NCBI GenBank assembly: GCA_965153355.1
Contig: OZ231126.1
Coordinates: 48,670,001-48,734,000 of the forward strand
Source: Flaccisagitta enflata
Lineage: Eukaryota; Chaetognatha; Sagittoidea; Aphragmophora
Direction: 5' to 3'
Length of the DNA: 64,000 nt
The position numbers and the translations under genes were made by a program. The stretch's first letter is position 1. Each line of letters begins with the position of its first letter. The notes below the pieces were generated by a model. That model saw only the letters and a program-made list of their open reading frames with translations. It ran no database searches and was not told where the DNA came from. Shown here piece after piece: positions 33,737 to 45,339 of the stretch.

Positions 33737-33942
33737 GCGTGCTACGCGACTCTACAACCCGCTTTGTTGGTTCGTCGGTCGGTCTGTCTGTCCATCGGTA
33801 TGTCCATCGGTCCATCCCACTTTACCTTTTTTTTTGTTTTTACTGTCATTGGCTACACTACTCCTGCCCAAATGTTTGAGTGACCTCAAATACAGCCCCT
33901 GCCCACCCGCACGCGACTTGGGTAGCCGTGTATCCGGCCTTG
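33737..33942 (-). mobile_element. GTCGCG-hairpin family element
   Basis: GCGTGCTACGCGACTCTACA, CGTCGGTCGGTCTGTC, ACTCCTGCCCAAATG and GTATCCGGCCTTGTT occur in family order. A (TTTC)n tract begins just after its end. Confidence 0.8.
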
Positions 33943-33949
33943 TTTTCTT

Positions 33950-33962
33950 TTTTTCTTTCTTA

Positions 33963-34033
<71 letters not shown>

Positions 34034-34075
34034 TTTTCTTTCTTTCTTTCCTTTTTCTTTCTTTCTTTCTTTCAT
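33950..34075 (+). repeat. (TTTC)n microsatellite
   Basis: Roughly 25 near-perfect tetramers following the end of the GTCGCG element. Confidence 0.95.
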
Positions 34076-34178
34076 TCTCCGACGGTTTTCTTCCTTTCGT
34101 TCTCCTACGGTTTTCTCTTTCATTTCCCGACGGAGGCTCCATAAAACAAGACTACCCAATATTAACATTTTATTGTGT

Positions 34179-34267
<89 letters not shown>
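34179..34267 (+). repeat. (CA)n microsatellite
   Basis: Pure dinucleotide tract of about 44 repeats. Confidence 0.95.
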
Positions 34268-34268
<1 letters not shown>

Positions 34269-34418
34269 AGTTTCCTTCACTTACTGAAAATTCATCAGCC
34301 TATACGGAGAGCAGACAAGGGTGAGTTTATTTCCTAATGAATCGCAATTGGAGGTTAAGTATCATTCCACTTATGCACGAACAGAGGTTAGGCATCAATC
34401 CACTGAATCACGAATACC

Positions 34419-34456
34419 AATTTCACTGAAGCACGAAGTCGTGCTTCAGTGAAATT
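34419..34456. repeat. Perfect 18-bp-arm inverted repeat
   Basis: AATTTCACTGAAGCACGA, two-base centre, then its exact reverse complement. CACTGAATCACGAA-like half copies lie on both sides (34400 and 34490), suggesting a decayed palindromic element. Confidence 0.9.
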
Positions 34457-34577
34457 AGTCTTGACAGGCCAAATTTTGAGATTTTCTTTCGTGATTCAGT
34501 GAATAGGCCTGGCAGAGCTGTTGCATGACTTTAAAATGTGCTTTCAATGAAGATCAACTGTGATTGGTTGTGCTTTT

Positions 34578-34925
34578 TAGTCGCGTGCTACGCGAATCTA
34601 CACCCCACTTTGTCGGTCGGTCAATCCCCTTTTGGGCAGCGGCCCGAAGGGTTTGATGACCGATGTTTTCACTTCTGCAGAAGTCTCTTCTTCGTAACAC
34701 CCCCCCCCCATGAAGCCCAAATCCCAGCCTCGAGGCCCAAATCCTAGCCTCGAGGCCCAAATCCCGGTCTTGAGGTCCAATTGCCAACCATGAGGCCCAA
34801 ATCCCAGGGATTTTGGCCTCAAAACTGTGATTTGGGCCTCGAGGCTGGGATTTGAGCCTCGTGGGGGGGGGGCATAGAGGAGGTCATCGACCCCTTCGGG
34901 GCCGTTGCCATCTAACGCTTTTGCG
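34578..34925 (+). mobile_element. GTCGCG 5' fragment joined to a subfamily C core-repeat element
   Basis: TTTTTAGTCGCGTGCTACGC at 34577 is followed by GGTCGGTCAATCCCC and then TTTTGGGCAGCGGCC at about 34628. The C core (GAGGCCCAAATCCCAGCC) inverts near 34808. The element ends GGGGCCGTTGCCATCTAACGCTTTT. The first repeat is truncated at the junction. Confidence 0.7.
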
Positions 34926-35401
34926 ACTATTTACTTTTTCGGCGTTTTCTGAGTGCAGTAACAAATGTAATATTGAATGTACCTTCAGTCGAGCTTCACT
35001 ACTGCAGCCGGAGACCCTTGAAAAGCTCAATTCTGAGCTTTTGCTTTTTTTGCGTTTTTTTCTTAATCTCCTATGACCATACATCCTCATTGAGTGGGCT
35101 AATTTTTTTTTCTGAGAGAATGTTTGGGCAACAGCTACAGTACTTTCCGAGCAAACCCGGTTAAAACTGGAGGATTAATTTTTGTTACTTTAAATTCATT
35201 TCCCAAACTTCATTTTTTGCATCAAAGTTAATTAAAAGATACTTAATTCCTTGAACATATTTGGCTGTCAAAAAAAATAACTCGTGAAATCAAAGTGCAT
35301 GAAGACATCAATATTGAGTGTTCTAACCCAAACTATTGGATTCGTCAGAAAATTTTACTTATCTTAGATTACAAGAACAGCTCAGTCAGACAATTATTTT
35401 G

Positions 35402-35492
35402 GATTTTATGGCCATTTAAAGTTTTTAAGGACAATTGTCCTAAATTATTTTAAGACAATTGTCCTTAAAAACTTTAAATGGCTGTAAAATCT
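35402..35492. repeat. ~90-bp hairpin in the left arm of the 2.8-kb palindrome
   Basis: GCCATTTAAAGTTTTTAAGG and ACAATTGTC pair with GACAATTGT and CCTTAAAAACTTTAAATGGC around a 14-base loop. Confidence 0.9.
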
Positions 35493-36978
35493 AACATCTC
35501 AGACAAACGACTTCCAGAGAGAGACAGCCTAGATTTCGACACTAGTTGTCTTTACATCGGTCTTCCCGAGTTTTTTTTTTTCTTTTCTGATTTATTAATG
35601 TATCTTAATCAAGGCAAAAAGTTCTACGAATGCTTTCGTTTAATGATTCATTTAATGGTTGCCTCAAATCCATGTATTACGGAAATGTGTGAATCTGCAT
35701 CATCTTCTGAACATCATTCGCAGGTTATTTTGGCATGACATTTGTCTTTTTTGCGGAATAGTGACACCCCTAGCCCTCTGAGCGCCATAAAAAGCTCTTG
35801 AATGACTTCACTGCCACCCGCATTCCTGATTCTTGACCAGGAACGTACGCCAAACATTAGGTCGCCCAGAATAACTCATTTTGTTAAAAAGTACTAATCC
35901 CTGCGGCTTTTTTTGAAGATTATACACGATTGAATAAGAATTCAGCAGCAAAAAATTTTTTTGAAATTTTTTATGGCAGAAGTATTAGGCCAAAGGTGAT
36001 ATAAGGTCAAAATTTCAAAAAGAGAATTTTATAAATCTGATTGCAGATTCATAATCCTTGCAAAAAACTGTCAAAAGAAAGTGCTCTTCTTTTATTGATA
36101 TTCCTTCAGGAACATAGTCAAAATAAAGGTCAAAGATCTAGATCGGGTCAAAATTGCTCTTTTGTTTAGAATTGGCCTTATTTAGATCTTTGACCTCAAT
36201 TTTGACAATCTTCCCGAAGGAATATCAAAAAAAGAAGAGCACTTTCTTTTGACAGTTTTTTGCAAGGATCATGAATCTGCAATCAGATTTGCAAAATTCT
36301 CATTTTGAAATTTTGACCTTATATCACCTTTGACCTAACACTTCCGCCATAGAAAAATTTCAAAAAAATTTTTTTCTGCTGAATTCTTATTCTTTGGTGT
36401 ATTTTCTTTGAGAAAAGCTGCAGGGATGAGTATTTTTCAGTAAAATGAGTTTTTCTGGGAGGTCTACCAAACATCCAATGAAAGAGTTGGCGCAGGATAA
36501 TGAAAACGGCGGATCGTTAAAAAGGTCGTTAGGAGGCCAGGAACTAAATGTTTGAATCAAATTCTAACAATCAGAGTGATATCTGAATGTATTTCTTGAG
36601 AAAATCTATGTTTTATCACATTCTGAAAAATAAATCGGAACACGGTATGAGCAAAAAATCGCCTATGACATTTTTTTTTCGCCAACTTAAAAAGGCAAGA
36701 CACTTTTGTGAGATGAAATAGTTATCTGACTGAGCTGTTCTTGTAATCTAGGATAGGTAAAATTTTCTGCCAAATCCAATGGTCTGGGTTAGAACACTCA
36801 ATATTGATGTCTTCATGCACTTTGATTTCACGAGTTATTTTTTTTGACAGCCAAATATGTTCAAGGAATTAAGTATCTTTTAATTAAGTTATGTACAAAA
36901 ATGAAGTTTGGGAAATAAAATTATAGTAACAAAAATTAATCCTCCAGTTTTAGCCGGGTTTGCTCGGAAGGTACTGTA

Positions 36979-37631
36979 TGTGGTAGAGAAAAATTGGGGT
37001 GAAGGTATGGATTTTTATCCTTTTTTTGGTTTGGAGAAAAATTGAGAGGTGGAAATCGCGAACTTGGCCTGGTACCTTTCGATTTTTTTCATTTTTTACT
37101 CAGGGATAGATTTTGGGGCAAGGAATTCATTTAGTTTGTAAAATCTCCTACAAGTCTTCAAGAAATAGGCCAAAATAAATAAGTTGATAAAGAAAAGCTC
37201 AGAATTAAGCTTTTTGAGCTTTTGGCTGGATAACCAACTCAAAAAGCTCATTTCTGAGCTTTTCAAAAGCTCAAAGTTGAGCTTTTCAAGACTGACTGTC
37301 GCTCTAAGTCATTAAAGACTCTGTCTTGAAAAGCTCAACTTTGAGCTTTTAAAAAGCTCAGAAATGAGCTTTTTGAGTTGGTTATCCAGCAAAAAGCTCA
37401 AAAAGCTTAATTCTGAGCTTTTCTTTATTAATTTATTTTTTTTGGCTTATATCTTGAAGACTTGTAAAGAATTTGACAATCTAAATGAATTCCTCGCCCC
37501 GAAATCTATCCATGAGTGAAAAATGAAAAAAATCAAAGGGTGCCATGTTCGCGATTTTCACCTCTCAATTTTTCTCCAATCGAAAAAAGTGATAAAAATC
37601 CATACCTACTCCCCAATTTTTCTCCACCACA
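36979..37631. mobile_element. 653-bp palindromic MITE with TA duplication, nested
   Basis: Ends TGTGGTAGAGAAAAATTGGG and CCCCAATTTTTCTCCACCACA, flanked by TA at 36977-36978 and 37632-37633. The interior is itself palindromic, with repeated AAAAGCTCA/TGAGCTTTT units around a centre near 37305. The uninterrupted sequence GTACTGTAGCTGTTGCC exists as its complement in the left arm (about 35127-35143). Confidence 0.92.
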
Positions 37632-37849
37632 TAGCTGTTGCCCAAACATTCTCTCAGAAAAAAAATTAGCCCACTCAATGAGGATATATAGTCGTGGGAA
37701 ATTAAGAAAAAAACGCGAAAAAGCAAAAGCTCAGAATTGAGCTTTTCAAGGGTCTCCGGCTGTACTGAGCACGTCAAATTGTCAAGGATTACGCAGTTAA
37801 AATGAAGCTTTGTTTTGAATTATCACAAATGTAGAACTGAAATTCTCTT

Positions 37850-37945
37850 TTGGGGCAGTAAGTTGTATGCTTTATAATGTATATGCGGGCATGCCTTGAT
37901 ATTTAGCGGGTGCGCTCTAGCGGCGCTACACTGTGTTTGACATAA
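37850..37945. mobile_element. MITE fragment related to the 25145 element
   Basis: CAGTAAGTTGTATGC, CGGGCATGCCTTGAT and GCGGGTGCGCTCTAGCGG match one half of the family, ending in ACACTGTG. It lies 50 bp upstream of the first visible protease exon. Confidence 0.65.
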
Positions 37946-37992
37946 AACGATACCTTTCATTAAATTCGGTCGTTGCATTTTATCCTCGCCAG

Positions 37993-40900
37993 GTTTATTC
38001 ATTCGATGAACCGCGGCCCGAATAACTTTTCGTTGGCGGTGAATCATTTGGCCGATAAAACTCAAGGCGAGATCAAGCTGATGCTAGGCTTAAAGAAGAC
38101 TCCGGGATTTCACGGGGGTCGCATGTACCAGATGCCCGTAAAATCCGAGTCAGGAGCCGTCAAAGGCAAGAAAAACGTCCCCGATCAGTGGGATTGGAGA
38201 ATTGAAGGTGCCGTTACACAGGTGGGAAGAGCTTTTGTCGAACGCACATCTTGTGCTCCTTACCTCAACGTTTTGGTCCTCATTCCGGATTAAGCATTGC
38301 GTTACTGCTTCTCCCCCAAAAGGCAATCGCTACTATCATCACATTTCCCTGTAATCTTTTATTCATTTCGCCGATACAATCATCCTATTTAACATCCCTT
38401 TGTTTCGATTCTCATTTCTTTCTAGGTGAAAGACCAGGCCGTTTGCGGTTCTTGTTGGTCCTTTGGGACGACTGGGACCATCGAAGGCCGCATCTTTTTG
38501 GCGACAGGAATGCGGGTCCGGTTGTCGCAACAGTCGCTCGTCGATTGCTCGTGGGGTCAAGGCAACGACGGATGCGATGGTGGAGAGGACTTTAGGTGAG
38601 ACCGAATCTAAAACCTGGTCCACTACTTCATGTTTTGAATTTTCCTGCTGAAAATTGAGGCCATTTCTCTGTCCAGACCTGCCCTCTAAGACTTGGTTAT
38701 TGTTTGACTTAGGGCCTACAAGCACATTCAGGCGCACGGTATTCCCTTGGAGCGCGATTATGGTCGCTATCTGGGAATCAACGGCGTCTGTAAGCAGAAT
38801 TTTACCGAAAAGTATTTCCTGCAAGATTGGGTTAACATTCCCTCTGGAGATTTAGCGGCCCTCAAAGTGGCGCTTTTCGAGGAGGGCCCGATCTCCGTCG
38901 GTATCGACGCCTCACATCCAAGCTTTGCTTTCTACAATCAAGGGGTAAGCTTTGACACCGAGTTTGACTGCTTCATAGCTGCGGATTTTGGCTACCGAAA
39001 TTATCTGCCAAGAAGCATGTAGAAGCCGGGTCACAGTATCGTTGCGGACGGGTGGGCGGAGGCATCCAACCCCCATCACACACAAACATCCACAAGAAGT
39101 AACTAAAAGTAAAACGTTCCGTTTTTAGATACATCATCGCATCCTTTAAGAGGGTCTGTCCGTCCGTCCGTCTGTCCGTCGGTGCGTCCGTCGGTCCATT
39201 ACGCCTCTTCTAATATCACGCAGATGACGCATCTAGTTGCCCGATCGGGCTTGTTAATATCGTATGTATTCACACATCAAAATAAAGTGTAGCACAAAAA
39301 CAAAGAGCAAAAAGAAAATAGCAAATCGTTACAGCTAAATCAAATTTTTTCAACCAATTTGGTTGAAACTTAGTATGGAATTTCTAAATGGAAGGACTCA
39401 ACATATGATTGTAATTCATTAAGATTTTAGCATGCTCAACGGCCAAACTGGCCTACCACCTATCCAGCCAACCTCTTAAAAGTGAAAATTTTACATAACT
39501 TTGATATTTTTCAACTGATTTGGTGTAAACTTTGTATATTGTCAACACCATTTGACAATGCCGTTTGACAACGGCATTTGACAACGCCATTTGACAATGC
39601 CATTTGACAACGGCGTTTAACAACGCCATTTAACAACGCCGTTTAACAATGCCAAATCCACTCTCATAGCTATATCATCAATATGATTTTGATGGTGATT
39701 AAAACCTACTTTAGTCACTTGTTAGTCTCAACTCTGAAGGGTATATGATAGTGTTCAGCGGATTTGGTCTGTTTAAAGGAATTTAATTTGAGAATCTCGG
39801 TTGTGCGCTGACCGCCCCTATCAGCTTGATTCAGTGGCATGGTGGACTTCGACTTCAAGGTATTGCATCATCCACTTCAAGGTATGGCATCATCCACTTC
39901 AAGGTATGGCATCATCCACTTCAAGGTATGGTATCATTGACCTCAAGGTATGGCATCATCGCCTTCAAGGGTTCCTGGTTCATCATCATGGCTTTCCAGG
40001 TTTGCTATCATGGATTTTGGGTTTGTCTTCATGGACTTTGGTGTGCCACCATGGACTTTAAGGTTTGTCTTCGTAGACTAAAAGGTATGCCATCAGAGAC
40101 TTCAAGGTATGCCATCAGGGACTTCAAGGTATTTCATCAGAGACATCAAGCTAAGCCATCATAGATTTCAAGGTATGCCATCATGGTTATGCGTCGTGTA
40201 TCTTCTCTAGTCGCGTTTGCGCGACGAAAAAGCTTCAATAATTACAGTCCCATGGCCCAAGCCGTGGGACTGTAATTTTGAAACTTTTCCACTTATCAAC
40301 TTGATCATCACGGACCAATGGACTGACGGCTAGACAAAGCCTCTTATAGAGTTGCGTGTCCGCAACTGAAAACGCATTTTTGATCCTGATGTTGACGGAG
40401 GAATTAATTTTATATCCCTTTTGGCCAGGTTTACTATGAACCGAAGTGCGGAAGCTCTGAATTTGACCTAGATCATGCCGGTAGGTGAAGGACTTCGGGG
40501 AGAAAATATGTTTTCCCTGCTGGTGTGATGCGATTTGTGAACAAATTCCGGGTGTATAAAAGTTGAGCACCGCTAGAGCGCACTCTCTATCAAGGCATGC
40601 CCGCCTACAAGGCATATAACTTGCTGTCCCCTAAGAGATGTTGTTTTTTCAATGTCTGCAATAAAGCTGCTTCGCTATAAAGAATAAATTGGCCCAGTCC
40701 CTTGGAATGCGCTCTAGTAAAACTCAAATGTATTTGAGTTGTGGTGTTTGGCTCATGACATATTGGAGCGGGGGTATGGTTAAGGGTGTTGAAAAAAAGA
40801 ATAAAAACGATGCCGAATTTCCAGTTCTGAAATCTTCATTGTATTTGATCGGATTTCGTTATACCCCAATTTTTATTCAGTTTTGGCTGTGGGTTACGGC

Positions 40901-41041
40901 GAGCTTCACGGCGAAAAATACTGGTTAGTAAAGAACTCTTGGTCCACTTATTGGGGAAACGACGGGTACGTCCTCATGAGCCAAAAAGACAACAATTGCG
41001 GAGTAGCTACCGCCGCTACCTACGTTCTTTTGAAGAAGTGA
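37993..41041 (+). CDS. Papain-family (C1A) cysteine protease, five 3' exons; 5' end missing
   Basis: Exons 37993-38221, 38426-38595, 38713-38944, 40429-40480 and 40881-41041 join in phase and give about 280 residues to a TGA. The first exon codes the end of an I29-like propeptide (FIHSMNR, NHLADKT) and the mature start ([15 protein letters not shown]). Catalytic parts are all present: the oxyanion Gln in [12 protein letters not shown], the nucleophile Cys in GSCWSF, the His in DLDHAVLAVGYG (split by intron 4) and the Asn in KNSWS. GCDGG is also present. The FGTTGTIEG and [11 protein letters not shown] wording recalls the counting-factor-associated protein D-like / digestive cysteine proteinase group; cathepsin L is the broader alternative. 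It would cleave proteins in lysosomes or the gut lumen. Exons for the signal peptide and early propeptide were not found between 31.3 and 37.9 kb. Confidence 0.9.
39010..39660 (-). mobile_element. GCCCGATCGGGC-palindrome repeat, inverted copy, ending in a GCCGTTTGACAAC array
   Basis: Bases 39010-39430 are the reverse-oriented relative of 5480-5960. They are followed by GGCCAAACTGGCCTACCACC and AGTGAAAATTTTACATAAC. A 13-bp GCC(G/A)TTTGACAA(C/T) array occupies about 39545-39655, ending TTTAACAATGCCAAA. It lies in protease intron 3. Confidence 0.75.
39850..40190 (+). repeat. ~22-bp minisatellite ACTTCAAGGTATGGCATCATC
   Basis: About 15 degenerate units of CTTCAAGGTATG(G/C)CATCA, varying in length. 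It lies in protease intron 3. A GTCGCG-type hairpin AGTCGCGTTTGCGCGAC follows at 40209. Confidence 0.85.
40556..40725. mobile_element. MITE relative of the 25145 element in protease intron 4
   Basis: AGCACCGCTAGAGCGCAC at the left faces GGAATGCGCTCTAGTAAA at the right. The interior has CAAGGCATGCCCGCCTACAA and CAATAAAGCTGCTTCGC. The terminal CAGT bases are decayed. Confidence 0.75.
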
Positions 41042-42172
41042 GTTTCTCAATTCTCACGATATGGCAGACCGCTCACAACCAAAATTTCGTTTTATCTTGC
41101 TCAGTTGATTTTGTTCTCCTGCATATGTATGTTCCGTGGTTGACGACCATCGCTGTCATTATTCTTCGATACCAATTTTTCAAGTTTCCTTACCTCTCGT
41201 GTATTATGGATACAGTTAATGTATCAGTTAATGCAAACAAAATTTAAAGTTAGTTTGTTCTCTGAGGATGAGATTGTGATGAGTACAGTCCTAAGGTTCA
41301 TGAGGCGCATTGGTATCTCGGGGGGCCAATTTGAAGCTTGAGAGCAGAGTATCTAGGTGTACTCTCTTGAAAAAAAGTAAACGTACCTCAAGAAGCTTTG
41401 ATTGCTTTTTGGATATATAAACGTTATCGTCTATTCTAAAATAGCTTGAACAATCATTAAATGATTTGAAATTAAATGGTATTCCTATTTTTAAATAAAT
41501 GCATAAATGCTGATAGGCGAAATTTTGTTTCCAAGATAGTAAGTAGTCAAATTTCCTTTCCCCCCACCCTGGACCCTTTTTGGGCAGCGGCCTCAAAGGG
41601 TTGATGTCCTGTAAAGCACAAGCTGGTTGAACCCTTAAATATTCGCCTTCTACTTTATGATTTGGTCTGGATTCAGCTTTGTCAGGCCTAAGATTAGATC
41701 TTAAAGGCCTCGAAATCATCTCTCACAGCCATAAGCGTATGCAGGGTGGCAGAAAATTCTATAGGTCCAAGGCACAAATTTTTGCAGCGCTATAAGTCCG
41801 ACTCTTAAAGATCAATAATTATTATGAAAACATGAAATTACTAGTTTTCTGCATTTTTCTTTTCAATTCATGGAAACTAAGAGTTCCCACAACAAAAGTA
41901 AAAGTGATCAAAACTAATACCCTATTTATCCTTTTGATTTTTCCATTTTCCGCTTACTTTTGTCTTCTTTTCCCCAATTTTTTTCCATTATCAAATCTAT
42001 AAGTCCGACTTTTGTGCTATAGTTCCGAGGCACATTGTGCCAGTTGTGCCCCTATTTCTGCCACCCTGAGCGTATGGCGTGGAAACCGAAAGGGCTGTCG
42101 GCAACCAGTTTTAAGTCCATCAGAGCTTCAAGCCCAACAGGTTTTGTTACTTATTCATTCTTTTCTAAACAC
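41042..42172. other. Downstream of the protease: mostly unique, with a core-element fragment
   Basis: A subfamily A-like 5' end (TTTTTGGGCAGCGGCCTCAA, TGATGTCCTGTAAAGCACA) is at about 41577-41620. At 42060-42160, AAAGGGCTGTCGG...CAAGCCCAACAGG has a direct relative at 50796-50860. No gene is supported. Confidence 0.5.
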
Positions 42173-42604
42173 AGCGTCACCATACATAGACAAAGACAGC
42201 TTTGAGTGCCCTGAGCCGCGACTGATGCAGAAGTGTCATATACCACTTGGGGAACGCCAATCACCCGCTGGGAATTTTTTTCGAAGGCAAAAAAATGATT
42301 TTTCCTTGTTAGTATGCAACTCCTCTTTTGATAAGATGTTGGCTTAATTCACTTGCCTTTTTTCAGAATGAAACTCAATTTGTTCAGCAACCCCTTGACC
42401 GATTTAGTTGAAATTTTACATGAATAAACGTCTTAAAAAATGCTGTCAAACAAGTCCAATCCCAGAATTGGGGCTTTACTAGAAGATGATTTATGATTTT
42501 CTAAAGATATAAAAAATGTAACGATTTAAGCTAGAAGCTTTTGTATTCATTCTTCTCATCAAAGTGATATTAAAAGAAAATTTGCTTTAGATAACATGAA
42601 TTGA

Positions 42605-42960
42605 ATAAACACAGCTACCAAATTCATGTGGGTGGGCAGGGGCAGTGATAAGAAAGGCTAACCCAAGCATTTGGGCCGGAGCAGTAACACAAGAACCGCC
42701 CAAAAGGCCAAAAAAGCTAACACAGACTTACAGACCAACGGACCAACTGACCTCTCACGCATGCAATAAGGCTGGATACACGGTTACCCTAGTTGTGTCC
42801 AGGTGGGCAGGTGCAGTGCTGGAGAAGGTCACTAGAGCATCTGGGCAGGAGCTGTATGCTCAAAAAACTCAAAAACGATGAAAAAGTAAAAAGGGGACCA
42901 ACCGACCAACCGACCGATGAACTGACATAGCGGGGTGTAGAGTTGTGTAGCACGCGACTG
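42605..42960 (+). mobile_element. Two adjacent GTCGCG-hairpin elements in the left arm
   Basis: The first starts ACACAGCTACCAAATTCATG; the second starts AATAAGGCTGGATACACGG and ends GTTGTGTAGCACGCGACTG. Complementary copies are at about 48115-48400 in the right arm. Confidence 0.75.
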
Positions 42961-43392
42961 AAAATTGTATTTGTCAGCTTTGAAGTATGCTTTTAACTGC
43001 TTTCCCACGTATCATTTGAGTTTAGTTCCTATTGAGTTGTTTTTAAGGCTAAGTGCTAAGATAAGAAAAAATCTATTACATTACATACTGATATACTTAG
43101 TTCTTTTAAGAACATTCTTACCAAGGCAAGGATTGCTGGAACTGGTCATAAAGCGCATTTCAATTTGATTTTGGGCAATACAGCTTGTTTATTCTACTCA
43201 AATTTTCTGACATCGATCACACAAGTCTAGCACAGCCCCACGCGCACACACATGCACAAACACTGTCACACACAAGGACATGACATTGAACACACATACA
43301 TATGTAAACACAGGCACACACACACACACTCTCAGATATAAAAATGCGACGAAAAGTCAAAGGCAAAGGGGGGGGGTGAACATTACCGCTAC

Positions 43393-43632
43393 TTGACTGC
43401 TTTCAAAGCATTTGATGCAGTAGTCACTTTCTGTTTCGGTTATGGACTGGATCCTTGCTATATGACCTACTTGAAAGATTCTGAGAACGCCTGGTTTAAT
43501 TTGAACATGATTCCAAAATTACATATCTTGCTCAAACATTTACCGGAGGAATTGCAGCAAACAGGTGAACATGCAGAAAATCCTTGCAAGAAACATGTTT
43601 TTTTTGGTTCAATAATGAACATCCTAATATGA
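43393..43632 (+). pseudogene. Fragment resembling a mobile-element-derived protein
   Basis: A 79-codon frame reads AFDAVVTFCFGYGLDPCY, then a Trp-containing segment, then IPKLHILLKHLPEELQQTGE. The pattern of Pro-Lys-(Leu/Ile)-His-(Ile/Val) followed by a hydrophobic helix and TG recalls proteins of unclear function that are repeated in many invertebrate genomes and often sit in transposons. That assignment is from memory and weak. The frame lacks splice support and stops soon after, so it is probably a remnant. It lies just inside the left arm of the 6.7-kb inverted structure, where a transposase gene would be expected. Confidence 0.35.
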
Positions 43633-43864
43633 TGCACCATCCATTGGTTAGACTGTCGGTCTTGCCAGATGCGCCAACTAAGCCAGTGAGTCTAGCCTTG
43701 ATCCTACAAATATGAATTATATAGGGTGACAAACATGGTCTCCACTATATGCCTTGATGCCTGTTTGAGGTGTGATTTTGGAGGAGATGGTGGATGAAAG
43801 TCTTCACGCAGACTTTGATAAACATTATCAAGGTTTCATCATCAAAGATTTGGATGCGTCATCA

Positions 43865-43925
43865 TACCGGTGTGTGTGTCCATCTGCTGTGTGTATGTGT
43901 GTGTTTGTGTGTGTGTGTGTGTGTT
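43865..43925 (+). repeat. (GT)n microsatellite
   Basis: Interrupted GT tract of about 50 bp. Confidence 0.85.
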
Positions 43926-43984
43926 TTACTAATTGTGTTTTCTGATCTAGTACTGTAAAAAGGTATATTTTCCCCAAATTTCCT

Positions 43985-44546
43985 TTTTGGCCGATGTCCT
44001 GTAGGACACAGGGTTGAATTTCCAGACATCCGTACGTACGTCCGTACGTACGTCCCCCCCCCCGAGGCCCCTCTCAGGCCTCAATCAGCACTCTCAGACC
44101 CCAAATCAGTCCTCTCAGGCCCCAAGTCAGCCCTCTCAGACCCAAAATCACCCCTCTCAGACCCAAAATCAGCCCTTTTAGATCCAAAATTAGCTCACTC
44201 AAGCCCAAAATCAGTCCACTAAGGTACTACATCAGCCTTATCAGGCCCAAAATCAACTATTTCAAGCCTAAAATCAGACCTCTCAAACCTAAAATTGGTC
44301 TCAAATCAGCCCTCAAAATGACCCTCTCAGGTTCAAATCTGCTCTCATCCCTGATCTCATTACTGTTCTCCAATCAATCAACTCAGTCCTTAAATGTGCT
44401 TTCTCAGGACGTCTGGAAATTCACCCGTGTCCTACAGGACATCGGCCCTTTGGGGCCGCTGCCCTGCTCCCACTCAGCTTCTTCAGCTAATCACTCCAAG
44501 CAGGGCATCGGGTACCGCTGACCATGTGCGATCCTTGGATGACTAG
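43985..44546 (+). mobile_element. Core-repeat element, subfamily A, plus orientation
   Basis: GGCCGATGTCCTGTAGGACAC at the left, core CTCTCAGGCCCCAAATCAGCC in one orientation, inverted block GTCCTACAGGACATCGGCCC at about 44428. The end is GGTACCGCTGACC...CCTTGGATGACTAG at 44546, then TT. The left T-run/GGGCAGC end is missing. Confidence 0.75.
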
Positions 44547-44559
44547 TTTTCTCTTTTTT

Positions 44560-45098
44560 GGGCAGCGGCCCCAAAGGGGGAACACAGGGGACTTTCGTTT
44601 GTCCCTTCGTCCGTTCGTTTGTGCGTTTAAGCGTCCCCCCCCAGGCCCTATCAGGCCTGAAATCTGGCCTCTTAAGCCTGAAATCTGTCCTCTCACGGCT
44701 GAAATCTGCCCTCTCAGGCCTGAAATCTGCCCTTGCAGGCCTTGAATCTGCCCTCTCAGACCTGAAATCTGTCTTCTCAGGTCTGAAATCCGCCCTCTCA
44801 GGTCTGAAATCCACCTTTTCAGGCCCTCTCAGGCCTTACGTCTACCCTCTCAGCCTGAGAGGGCAGATGTCAGGCCTGAGAGGGTAGATTTCAGGCCTGA
44901 GAGGGCAGATTTCAGGCCTGAGAAGGCCTGGGGGAGACAGATGGACAAACAAATGAATGGATGAACGAAAGTCCCCCTGTGTTCTACAGGACTTTGTCCC
45001 CTTAAGGGCCGCTGCCCTGCTTCCCCTCACTCCAATTCACAATCAGGCAAAGCAGGGCAACGGGTATTGCTGACCACATATTGCCCTTGGGCGACCTG
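44560..45098 (+). mobile_element. Core-repeat element, subfamily B, inverted core
   Basis: Starts TTTTTTGGGCAGCGGCCCCA only 13 bp after the end of the A copy. The core of CAGGCCTGAAATCTGCCCT units inverts near 44855 and continues as GGCCTGAGAGGGCAGAT. The right block is CCCTGTGTTCTACAGGACTT; the end is GGGTATTGCTGACC...GGGCGACCTG, then TT. Confidence 0.8.
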
Positions 45099-45284
45099 TT
45101 CCCCCTTTGATTTACTTCCCCATCTCCAAACCCTTTGATTTTCCCCCCCCCCCCCATGGGGTGGAACTCAATATTATACAGACCTGGAAAAATTCCAAAT
45201 TTATGAAATGTTTGCCGAATCATATTATGATCAAGCCTGGGCATATGGCCGGGTCAGCATTGCATGTGTGTATGTCTATTTGCT

Positions 45285-45287
<3 letters not shown>

Positions 45288-45338
<51 letters not shown>
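45288..45338 (+). repeat. (GT)n microsatellite
   Basis: Pure tract of about 24 repeats. Confidence 0.95.
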
Positions 45339-45339
45339 C

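Larger units (their letters stand above)
35000..37768. mobile_element. 2.8-kb palindromic element
   Basis: GCAGCCGGAGACCCTTGAAA at the left faces TTTCAAGGGTCTCCGGCTG at the right. Pairing continues through GTTTGGGCAACAGCTA, GTTCAAGGAATTAAGTATC and CATCAATATTGAGTG. The innermost arms (35940-36370) share GAAAGTGCTCTTCTTTTATTG-type sequence, and the centre is near 36155. The right arm holds a separate MITE (36979-37631) and the left arm a small hairpin (35402-35492). No transposase frame is seen. Confidence 0.85.

Noticed and set aside
42012-42347. 111-codon plus-strand frame in the left arm of the 6.7-kb structure
   Set aside because: It crosses the arm boundary, has no recognisable domain, and the mirrored arm does not keep the frame.
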